Shown here: positions 32,587 to 42,783 of the stretch, piece after piece
Layout of the letters: every line of letters begins with the position of its first letter
How positions within the stretch are numbered: position 1 is the stretch's first letter
Translations under genes and position numbers: made by a program
The notes under the pieces: model-generated
What the model saw: the letters and a program-made list of their open reading frames with translations, nothing else
Databases searched by the model: none
What the model was told of the DNA's origin: nothing
NCBI GenBank assembly: GCA_036250225.1
Contig: JAPZLL010000023.1
Location: 124,001 to 188,000, forward strand
Direction of reading: 5' to 3'
DNA: 64,000 nucleotides
Source of the DNA: Cercophora sp. LCS_1
Taxonomy: Eukaryota > Ascomycota > Sordariomycetes > Sordariales > Lasiosphaeriaceae

Positions 32587-33196
32587 GGATCCATAACTGC
32601 TTTTTGGATAAACATGATACCATTCGGTTGAGAAAGGGCCAGACTCAAGTTAGGACCCTAGAGTCCGCAATGCTGGAGACCTAGGCAGCGAGTATAGATC
32701 TATATTTCGAACCAAACACAATTTCAAGGAGGAAGCAAACCCATTTGAATAGCAGGTGTATTGGGGGCTCTCAGTCCTGAAATCACTTGAATATCGGCGT
32801 GATCCCAAGTTTGGATACGCCACTAAGGACATTTATTGCCCATGCCGGACGGTTCGCGTTCTTTTCCCAGCAAGCCAAACCACCGAAATGCTCGTCATCA
32901 TCATCATCATCATCATCATCATCACCACGCTCCTGGTTCACCAGGACAGTGCGGAGCCTTTGCAACCACCATAAAATAGCACAGCACCATTTCTTCCCTT
33001 CTCTTTTCACTCAATCTTCCGCTCCCAATCACTCCTCACATACTCAGCCGCCGCCCCACAGGTCTAATGGTAGCGACAACCCGCGCGTCAGCAAAGTAAA
33101 CAAATCCCTGAGATCCACATTCCAACCCAGCTCACAAGCACCATGCCGTCGGATAATTCCGAAAAAAAAATAATTAAAAAAAATACCCACACTTGC
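32587..33196. other. Convergent 3' flanks of VPS3 and the unknown gene
   Basis: 610 nt between convergent stop codons. Includes a TCA microsatellite (32895-32924) and an A-rich patch near 33160-33182. No coding signal. Confidence 0.5.
32895..32924. repeat. TCA trinucleotide microsatellite (about 10 units)
   Basis: Uninterrupted TCA/ATC run in the convergent intergenic region downstream of VPS3. Outside any supported coding sequence. Confidence 0.9.
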
Positions 33197-34340
33197 TCAC
33201 TTCACCAGCAAACTCTCGCTCCCCTGCCCACCGTCGGAGCTATCACCGCTGTTGGTCTCTCTGTACGTCATGAATTGATTCGGCGCGGTTTCGGCCGTTG
33301 TTGTGACGTCGATGCAATCCTGCGCTCCCGCCTGGGCTGACGAGGGCGGCACGGATTGCGTAATACTTTTGCATGACTCTTGTTGAGGTGGATGAGTATG
33401 CGTCGTGTAGTCAGCATTTTGCTGTTGGGTCTGGCGGGGAGTAGTGTTGACGCAGGTGTGTCGTTTGTAGATGGTGCTGGGGGTTGTTACTTGCCCCTGG
33501 TTGGTTAGAGGGAAATCCTGGGGCTGGTGATGCTGTTGATGCGCAGGCATTGAGGGTTGGCCGTGGGGGTAGTTGGGAGATTGAGATGCGGTCGTTGGCA
33601 TGCTTGGGATAGGGGTCGGGCGTTGAAAGGCGGCGTGCATGTCGGGCATTCTGGGTGTAAGAGCGTACAGGGGAGGCGCGGCCACTGGGACATGAACTGG
33701 CCCTGCCATGATGCCACCAGTGTTAGCAGAGCTAACGATACGCATGTACGAGCATCGGCGCTCGCTTGGCCTTCGCTCACGCTCGATGATTCTTGTTGTC
33801 ATTTCCATTTGCCAGTCCATCTGTGCGTAGTGTTAGGTTAAAGGACGAGGGTTGCCAGTGGTCAATACGTACCGGATCGAAAGAGCGGCCGTTGCCCACG
33901 CCCACGTCGTCGGCCCATCGCTCGATCTCTGCGTAGAGCTTGTGGAAGAAGGTCTCCATGTGCGTTCGCAGGTTTCTACTAAAGTCGCGGTTCAGACGAA
34001 CCATGGCGGTGCAAGCGGAGCAGTCGCTGTTGAAGGTGGCACTGTTTGGTGTGTCACGCAGTGGTGGGAGTCGGCGGAGATGAGGCCCATGGCTGCTGCC
34101 GTGGTGGCCGCCTCGACCTTGTCTAGGGCTTGTCGGCGCATCGCCGTGGTCCCCTCGCCAGCTCGGGATACGTCCTGGGCCACTGGGACCCCTCGGAGCT
34201 CTCGGGTAACTCTCGCGCCGTGTTCCCGCCCGGGGAGGCTCGGCTCCTAGCATGTCGATGTCGTCGTCATTCGCCGCCCTCCGAGGACCGCGATGCCCTA
34301 TGGACTTGTGGCCCCGGTAGGCCTTGGGTGTTCTCGGCAT
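33197..34340 (-). CDS. Hypothetical protein, largely disordered, with a central Cys pair
   Basis: I do not recognise this gene. Two exons, 34340-33873 and 33820-33197, join in phase 0 across a 52-nt GT-AG intron with a CTAACAC branch-like site, giving 363 residues. The N-terminus (MPRTPKAYRGHKSIGHRGPR) is very basic, then comes a Gly/Pro/Arg/Ser-rich stretch. The middle is the only part likely to fold: NSDCSACTAMVRLNRDFSR, then NLRTHMETFFHKLYAEIERW, continuing over the intron into MDWQMEMTTRIIERERRPS. The C-terminal 150 residues are Pro/Gln/His/Thr-rich. The alternative upstream ATG at 34388 would add 16 residues. The conserved-looking helical core spanning an intron and the clean phase-0 splice argue that it is real. 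A CxxC motif alone does not establish metal binding. Confidence 0.7.
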
Positions 34341-37300
34341 ATTTGGGTGTGGTTTTGAGTTCTTGTCAGCGACGGGAAACAGGACCACTACCTACATTTC
34401 ATAGGCCTAAAAAAGGTGATATTTGGCTCTTGCGCAAGAGGGAGGTCAGTATTATAGATCTTGGGGCGTAAAGAAGCCTGGCGGCTCTCAAGAAGCTTTC
34501 ATCCTCGTTGCGGATGTCCATGGAACAGGTCACAAAAGCAGGTGCTGAACTCCCGGGTCATGCTGGTGAACGTGGCCGAGGTGAGACAGCGATGACAAGG
34601 AAAGCTGCTACAAAGCCTATGACTGAGAGAGCTGCACCAAATCCAAGGCTCCAAGTCACTGCATTTCTCACGAAATCTCTACTCGCAAACTCTTTTGTGA
34701 GCAATGATGACCAAGGACAAAGAGGAGCGTTCTCAGTCAGAGGGCTGAGATGCGACTTTAGAAACACACATGTGCTTGTGTGTCGATGCGCGCACAGGGT
34801 ACTCGAATGATCCCGATTTCGATAGTAGCTGGGGGTTCACTTCGAGTCTCCAATGCCTTCCACTGGAAATCTTGAATCGCCTTGGGATTCGTGTGCGTGA
34901 CTGGGGAGCAAAGGAAAGGCCATTACCCTTGTGCAAGCAAATTTGCTTGCGCAGGGGAGAATTAAAATAGCTTCGTCCCATCCTTCGGAAACAAATCAAA
35001 TCCGATGACTCTCCATGCCTGCTCAGAGGCTCCGTTTTGGCTCCCTTGTTTGCTCGGACTGCCAAGGTGAGGGTCACCAGACAGTAACCAGGCGCAGTCT
35101 GTTTACACGAATCTGAACCCCATCTTCTGTACAGTATGTTGTTCCGCTACCTGGGGCAGGGTGGAGTCGGTTTGTTTCGCAGGTGGAGGTGCATGACAAC
35201 CGATCGCTTTGATGGTTTTCATCTTGGTTGGGCTGTGTTCAATCCTTCCCAAACATGGAGCCTGGGGGTTTAGCACGCGGCCAGCGCGAAATGCTCTGTG
35301 CAACAACGAGGCGAGAGCCACAAGATTAAGATCCACGGTAGTGAGGCTCAACTTAACTTGGAGGTGGGGGTTTGGTGATGCCTAGTAGTTCGTGGTCTCC
35401 ATTCCGATGGCCCTTTGCTCTCCGTCCGTCACCGATCATTCGATCTCGACGGGCACTGCACCCGCGACTTTAAAATCCCCACAAATCTGCACCCTCGAAG
35501 CTTGAACTTGGATCTCGTTGGGAATTGAAAGGCTGGAGTACTGTCTGTCTGCGGGAGCCCAGCCTTGAGTGACGTCCTGGTACCAAAAGGGGAGCACCGG
35601 TAGGCCAAGCACGGAGGACCTTCCAAAACGGACCACCAAGGAGCTTGGCAATGCCACAGGGCCGTCCGAGGGTCCGGATCCATTCAGCGGCCGGCACTGA
35701 CGGCGCCAAGAACGGGGGGTCAGGAGCGGGATGTCTTCCTGACGGTTGGACGACCAATCCTCACCATCAGGCTAGCATGCGGACGCAATGGTCGACGATG
35801 CCATCGCACAAGGTGGCCGGGCAGCGAAATATCGCAGAGAGAAACCGAAAGTGACGCCGAAAAAGATGCAACAAAATTGAGGGTGGGCAACCGGCACGGA
35901 CGCACACCGAAACCGGTCGCAGTTCGACGATCGTGAGGTGGCTTGTTGTCCTTGATCTCTGCGACCACAAGATGGTGGGCTGAACGCCAGAAAGCTTAAC
36001 CCCGTTTCCAAGCTTGCGTGTTTGCCTCTCATTTTCCCGTCGCGGAAAGAGGAAGCAACAATCGCAAGTATCCGTGGAGCCCCGCTGCTTGCCGTCGCAC
36101 AAGGCAGATTAAACCCACTGACTGTGGATTTGCAGAGAGCAATCGCGTTGTCGCGATGATGACTCGCAGCAGCTAGGTAGCGCCGTCAGACGCCACCGCG
36201 CGTGCGCAACGGTCGAAACAATCTTGGCATCCACGGCCCAAGAACGGACTCGTTGAGGTTTGACTTTGGTTTAGAGATAATGAAGGGGCCACTTTTGGCG
36301 GGCGCATCTTCTTCTGGGTATGCCCAAGCGCACGCAAAACCCGGGACAAGACTATGCGGATTCGATAGACGAGCGAGCCTCTGGCAGCACAATCGGGACG
36401 CTTTCCGTCGACTGAGACGCCCACTAAGCCGCCAGGGGCCACCCGGCCACCAGCATCGCCATCCACGTGGGATCCCACCTCCAATGTTTGCGCTATGACG
36501 TAGGCAATTGATCAATCATCGTTGGCTGTTTCGGTCGTCAAATCAGGGCCGCAGCCGCCAAAACTTCGACAGACAACCCGAGACTGGTGTGTGGCACTCT
36601 GCAACGTACAGCTTCGTTCCCACTTGTCAGAGAAAGCATTTGGCTTTCAAACGGGGGCCCTGGACAACGGGATATCCCGGCCACTTCAAACAATCTCGAG
36701 GCCGAAAATACGAAGCAATCGCCCGGATATTTCGCAAACATGGTGCTATCTGGCCCCAGCAGTGCGCCGTGGCAGCGCAAAGACGAGACGGGAAGCCTTT
36801 CTCCCGAGTGCGGCACCTGCCCGCGTGTGACAAGTGCGGTCGCCGGGAAGACGGGCAAAAGGCCGCTGCACTCTGCCCAGCTGACGAAACCCCCAAGCCG
36901 ACGGCCGACACACGATATGAGGCCAGCCGGTCGGCAGTTTATTCTGGCTATTGCTTCCCGGTCTGCCGTGGCCCATTTTGCTATCTTTGCGCCATCTCGG
37001 AATCTGTCTACGGCAGCGCATCGAGGCCAGCAACGGCAACGGCCCCGGCAACAGCAGCAGGAACTGCAACTGCAACAAGCAAACCGTCGGGAAGCTATAC
37101 GCAGTGTGACATGCGCATGACTGCGACCTGGTTACAGGCCGGTCCCACCGCTGCTCTCCTCATTTGGTTTGCAGCCGTGTGCAGTTGTCTGTGCGGCCGT
37201 CATCTTTTCGGAAAACGGTCAGAAGAAGCGTCCGCTGGGCTGGCATGCGAGGGCGGACGACAGGGCAGGGGTCGCTGCTTCCTTGCCATCGCAAGTGGGT

Positions 37301-38502
37301 CAGAGGCACGGATGACGGGGACCCTTGCCCGCATCCCCGCGCCAAGAACGAAGGCGTCCAACGCCCACTTCCTGACAAGACCACCGTTGTCGAACACCCC
37401 TCTGGATGCCCACTGTCGAGAGCCACTTGTGTGGTTATCGCCGTCATGATCAACGGTTGGTCAATCGACCTTGACCGAGCCGTTATCGAGCAAACACAGG
37501 TCTGGTAGGCCAACCCTGCCCACGACACGGCGGCGTCCAGCCTTTGACCTTGCTGCAGTTCGCCTCCTCGTCATTCGCTCCCCTCCTTCTCGTCTGGCCG
37601 TCATCGTTCCATCGCTCGACATTGCGCTTACAGCGCTAGTGTAGATACATGTCGGCCATGTTGAATCGATGCGCGTAGCCAATCCCAGGCCGGCTACCCC
37701 AGCTCCGGCGGCGTTCGCATCTTGTCTGCCACACTTGTCATCGGCTCTTTCTCGTCGAGCACCCTTGCATTTTGCCGTCCAAAGGCATTTTTCGGTTCAA
37801 GTGTTTTGCTGCAGTTTGCGGCCTGCCCACAGCGCCGGTCACCCCCATCTCGCCAGTCGAGCTTGCAGCAGTACATGGCTGGTTGCGGTGTACGAGGACG
37901 GCCGTCCATTCGTTCCCCAACCAGCAGGTATCGGATTTGCTTCCATGGGTCACACCACTCGATGCCAGGGGGTAGTACTCCATCCCAGCATCCCCATCCT
38001 ACCCCGGCCAAGGAGCTGCATAAGATCTCTCGAACGCAACGTGCTGCCACTTTGACCCCTTCCTGAGAAACGGTTCTCCCATCCCTCATTCCCATTTCCA
38101 TCCCCGTTGCCGGTCCCGTTCCCATTAATCTCCAAGACGATGTCCCTGCGAGATCAGCAGTCGCTCTCTCCGGGACCGTTGCCGCTGACGTCCCAGTGAG
38201 GTTGCTGCTACACATTCGATCCCCTTGAGAGTACTTGAATCCTCCCCACCCTCGTCGACCGCCAAGTGATTGCCATCTTCTGGGTCACATCCTGATCCTG
38301 AGGAATCGTTGGGACCAACGCCCATCGGAAGCAAGCTCGACTTGCCCGCGAACAGTCGTCCGAGGGCAGCTCAGCTCATCATCATCAGCACGGCATCCCC
38401 AAGTCCCCCATGTGGACTCGGTCTCCTCTGCTCGTTCGAACGCTCCGAACAGCCCCCTTACCGTAACGCAGCTTCTCTCGAGACGCCTCAGAAACCTTCG
38501 AC
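34341..38502. other. 4.2-kb gene-free stretch and probable long promoter/leader of the GPCR gene
   Basis: The flanking genes are divergent (unknown protein, minus; receptor, plus). The receptor side has a pyrimidine-rich patch with repeated CCCATT/CCCGTT words at 38,085-38,135 and an AACGGC/CAGCAG/CAACTG-rich patch at 37,026-37,082. The 313-codon plus frame at 36508-37449 has no family resemblance and a composition of chance sequence. I infer a long regulatory region, as is common upstream of fungal signalling genes. Confidence 0.5.
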
Positions 38503-39987
38503 ATGGATCGCTCAGCACCAACGCCGCCCGGGCAGCTCGACTACTTCAGCATCATTGAGCGTTCTTGCTCGGTATTCTCCCTACTAGGATGTGTGTTTAT
38601 CATTGCCACATTCTGCATGTCCAAAGCGTTCCACAAGCCCATCAATAGACTGGTGTTTTACGCGTCCTTTGGCAATGCCATCACGAATGTCGCAACGCTG
38701 ATGGCGCGGTCTTACATCGGGGACACGAACTCAGCCGGCTGCCAGCTGCAGGCCTTCTTGATCCAAATGTGAGCGACGGTAACCCTGTTCGTGTCTCCAA
38801 AGACACCGCTGACACAATGACAGGTTCATGCCTGCAGATGCCTTCTGGACATTGGCTATGGCGGTCAACGTGTACTTGACCTTCTACTTCAAGTACGACG
38901 CGCAGAGGCTGCGCCGGATGGAGGCTCCATATCTCATCTGCTGCTACGGCATCCCCTTCGTCGTTGCCCTGACGTTTATCTTTGTGTCTACGCCGGCCAG
39001 GGGCCGCATGTACGGGAACGCAACGCTGTGGTGCTGGGTCAGTTCCAGCTGGGATATCTTCCGCATTGCCACCTTCTATGGGCCGGTTTGGTGAGCCTCA
39101 AACATCCTCTGATGTCTACCAGAGATACAGCATCTAACACGAGCCGCAGGATTGTCATTCTCATCACCTTTTTCATCTACATTCGCGCCGGCCGCGAGAT
39201 CTACAAGAAGCACAAACAACTCCGAGACTTCAGCTACAGCCACCACGAGCCCGAGCCGATGCCGCCCATGGACGATCCCTTCAGCTCGACCAAGACGACC
39301 GAGGTTGTCGTCACATCCGAGGCCCGTGACAAGGCGGCCGGCTTCGACTTGACGGCACCATCGGGCAGCAGAATGCAGCGCGCATCCGAGCCCGCCGCGG
39401 CCCCAAAACAACCAAACCCGGCCTACTCGGTCACCATTCAATCCGGCCGGCGCGGAAACGGACGGGGATCATATGGGGACATGGTCCTCCCCATCCAAAC
39501 CAACGTCAGCGCTGAGACGGCACCGCCGGCCCCGAAAACAGGCAACCCTCTCCGTCGACGAGCCGCGTACGAGGCCAACAACGCGACCTGGTCGTACACC
39601 AAGTGCGCCATCCTCTTCTTCACGGCCATGCTCGTGACGTGGATACCCTCGAGCGCGAACCGACTCTACTCCCTCATCCACACCAACCAGACCTCGGTGG
39701 CCCTCGAGTACATGAGCGCGTTTGTGCTGCCTCTACAGGGCTTCTGGAACGCCATCATCTACATGGTCACGTCGTGGAAGGCGTGCAAGATGCTTTATAA
39801 CGATATGTTCCGCGGCGGTCGACACCAGAAGCAGGAGACTGTCGGACGGTCCTTCCAAATGATGAGCAGCGGTCGCAGCGGATCCAAGTCGAGCGGCAAG
39901 ACGTATAAGACCGAAAGCATGACTGAGCTTGCCGGGAGTCGACCGAGCACCAACGAGCGCCACTTTGACAACAAATATAGGCTCTAA
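38503..39987 (+). CDS. Seven-transmembrane receptor, cAMP-receptor-like (Dicty_CAR / fungal CRL type)
   Basis: A G-protein-coupled receptor of the class related to Dictyostelium cAMP receptors and the Neurospora gpr-1/2/3 genes. Exons 38503-38768, 38824-39090 and 39150-39987 make 456 residues. TM1 is CSVFSLLGCVFIIATFCM, TM2 NRLVFYASFGNAITNVATLM, TM3 PADAFWTLAMAVNVYLTFYF, TM4 YLICCYGIPFVVALTFIFV and TM5 FYGPVWIVILITFFIYI. A long third cytoplasmic loop of about 150 residues (Ser/Thr/Pro-rich) precedes TM6 CAILFFTAMLVTWIPSSANR and TM7 YMSAFVLPLQGFWNAIIYMV. The cytoplasmic tail is Ser-rich (SSGRSGSKSSGKTYKTESM) and suited to phosphorylation. The Cys before TM3 (AGCQLQ) and the WCW before TM5 fit the extracellular disulfide of the family. 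Ligand unknown; heterotrimeric G-protein coupling is inferred from the family. Confidence 0.93.
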
Positions 39988-40397
39988 GACGTCCGAAGGA
40001 TAGTGACGATACTCACGCGGAAACGAAATAAAACTACTACTCTGCACCCCCGAATCTTTGGAGTCCTATTGCGCTCGTAACTTGTACACTACTACAGGCT
40101 GCCTGGGCGCCTGCGATCAACTTGGACGGAATATACCCCATGGTTTTTAGTCGCCGGTACGGCGATGGTTTGGAGTTTATCGTGTAAGGTAATTGGGGTG
40201 GGTTATCTACGGGATAGAAATATTCTGTTATCTTTTTTTCTCTCTCTATTTTTACGTATGATGATGGTTTTACATGATGAACTGGCACACGAGCGACTCA
40301 CTCACCTGCCACTTGCAAGGTATGGCTGAGTGGATATGATGTTTTAGGGGTTGGGAGGCAGACGGAAAATGATGATGGATACCGTATTGTACAATAA

Positions 40398-40417
40398 CCC
40401 CCTTTTGGGGGGGGGGG
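40398..40417. repeat. C5-T4-G11 tract (potential hairpin / G-run)
   Basis: Five C, four T, then eleven G in a row. The C and G runs could pair as a small hairpin, and the G run is prone to slippage. Non-coding, downstream of the receptor gene. Confidence 0.85.
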
Positions 40418-41006
40418 CAAGAGAACGACGTGAATCAGCTCTTGTGACAGGGGGAAAATGAAGCAACCGGTTTGACCGAGCAATGCAAAGAAAACAACCT
40501 GTGTCGAATTTCCGCCTCATGTCGTGCATACTTTGATGAGAGAGAGGCATTGACCACTTCTCATCATCATTTCATCGGTCCCCCCGTCTGTTAGGATCCA
40601 ATCGTTTTCTATCTGTGAGGCACATACATCGGCCGTGTCACCTTCCCTTCACGGGAGCAATGTGGCTGGTCACTTGGTGGGACCCCTTTTTCCCGTGTCG
40701 TGTGCCGCCGTCCGAGGGGGGCCACAGAGCGAGAAAAGGTCCAGTGTGACTGAGAGGACCGAGTTTGAGGCTCTGAGCCGAGATCTAGATGAAATTTCCT
40801 TGAATGACAAGATGGGCGTAATTCTCATCTCTTGGCTTCTGCAGTTTGCTTTTTTGGAACCCCACGATCCCCGTCCCCGTTTTCCGATCTGCCACTCACA
40901 CACAGCCTTTGCACAGGGCCGAGACGACTTGTCACAAACCCAGCACGGCCTAGTTTTTGCTTTTTGCGGGTATTTTTGGGTCTGCTCTTTTTCTTTTTTT
41001 TTTTCC

Positions 41007-41030
41007 GATCTTGGGATCTTGGGATCTTCG
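41007..41030. repeat. Tandem 8-bp repeat (GATCTTGG x3, last copy one mismatch)
   Basis: Three adjacent copies of GATCTTGG, the third ending CG instead of GG. It follows a T-rich patch at 40988-41004. Non-coding. Confidence 0.8.
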
Positions 41031-41337
41031 AGTCCCGGCTCCGCACGGAATGGGTTCTTCATCCGGGTCTTTGCTCATTCGTGCGGTAAAGTTGGGATGT
41101 CACAGCTTGCTCAGTTCCCGCGACGCTCGCGGATGAGAAAAGAGGTGGGATGGCGTGGTTGGGCTCATGCTTCCAGCGTTGTTCAGATGGTGAGGACCTG
41201 CCAAAAAAGCGTATTCTCAGCGACCATCCATCAACGCTCTGATACTTGCTCTATATTGGGATCAACTAAACTGGCCATGTTTGGTCCATTGAACATTGTT
41301 GTAGAATTTCGCGCGATGTGACGTTAGTGCTGGCAAA

Positions 41338-41338
<1 letters not shown>

Positions 41339-41368
<30 letters not shown>
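41339..41368. repeat. Homopolymer of 30 A
   Basis: An unbroken 30-A run on the plus strand, the longest homopolymer in the window. No upstream coding remnant or target-site duplication is evident that would mark a retroposed transcript. Equally likely a slippage tract or, in part, an assembly artefact. Confidence 0.9.
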
Positions 41369-41370
<2 letters not shown>

Positions 41371-42783
41371 CGCACAAACCAGACCAACAACAGTGCCCTT
41401 CGATTCAATGGTGATGATATCTCCTCTCAAACACGACCAAAAGGTAAGGGGCTTACCAGCCCAGCGCAGAGACCATTCAATCTCGTATCACGCCTTTTTC
41501 CCCCCCCCCTCCCCTCCATCCACCACCCAGCTGTCTTTGCACCTTCTTTTTCCACTTCTCAGTTTACCCATCAACCAGCCGTGATAACCGTTTTGTGTGC
41601 GTGCGTTTACGGTGCGCGGGACACGCGAGACCAAGATGCGTTGACGATGAAACAGAGTTCGACTCGCATCTCCTTCATGCACTCGAAACCCACTCCCGCC
41701 CCCAGGATGGATACAAGTGGATCCGAAGGCAATTGAACTGGACACTTTATCCACTTTTTCAACCTTTTCTTACCCCCCACCAAAAAAAGGGGAGACCACG
41801 TCCACGCTCAAGGCTCAAGCCGTCTCGCCGGGTCTGGGGAAATGGGGTCTAAAGTAAGTCGCAGGTGGAGTTTCGTAACAGCAGTGCCGTGGCGGATATC
41901 GGCACATGTCGCTCGGGCAGAGAAACCGCCGAATCGAAAACGGACAATGCAACAATCGAAAGAGGCAAGAAAATAAAAATCATGGATGCTGAGGTTCGAA
42001 TAAACGTTAGCCTCCGCTCCTCTCCGGCCGGAAGCCAACCCCTGCTAGAGTAGGTAACGGAAAGCCCAACCGTTTCAGCTTGCAGTGGGACCAGCCCGTC
42101 CGCAGTAAACAAACGGTTCCCCAAAAAGGGGCAAATTGTCCCCCACAATATTTTCTCATCAGAGCAAAGATCGTCAACACCGCCGTCATCGAGACTCCTA
42201 AAGCGCATGCCCCCGCTTCCCGGCCACCCTCTGCAAGAGCGGCTCGGAGCACAACCCAACCAGCAAATACCGCCTGGATACCAATGTTGCGTTGCGCTCT
42301 GACCTCCCCCTTGCTGGTTATCTCGAAATCCGGGCCAACGAACAAGTGCGAACTCAGTGGAGGGTTGCACACAGGGCTCAGCGTCACAATCCATACCCTC
42401 CTCCTCTTCCAACTTCCTCGCCAACGCGCCCGCTCCGAGCCGCACCGTGACACCCCGCCCCGCCTGCCCCACCAGCCGAACCAGGGCCTCGGTGAGCCTA
42501 CAGGCACCACATCATTGTTCGATGGTTGCTCGGGAATTAATATTCATCTTCTTTGACTCTCTTGGGTGACCCTCAGGGACTATATGAAGACTAACAACTC
42601 GGAAACGCAGCCGAGCTGGGTATCTACCAAATCAGGACTATAATACGAACGCCGCCAGCTCCACGTGCTGTTCCAACACATTGCAGTGGATATGCCCCGA
42701 TCTCAACAATCTCAGCTGCCTTGCAGAGATACGAGAGAAATATCGCTCTTCCCATCTCCATACCACATACACACACGACCTTC

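Larger units (their letters stand above)
39988..42783. other. 2.8-kb convergent intergenic stretch, repeat-prone
   Basis: Between the stop codons of the receptor gene (plus) and the methyltransferase-like gene (minus). It holds several simple-sequence elements listed separately. ORFs over 200 codons here (e.g. plus 40635-41321, minus 42472-41849) have no recognisable family or splice context. No gene supported. Confidence 0.5.

Noticed and set aside
36508..37449. 313-codon plus-strand frame upstream of the receptor gene
   Set aside because: No recognisable domain, composition Arg/Ala/Thr-rich, several alternative frames open across the same stretch, and part is simple CAACGG/CAGCAG-like sequence.
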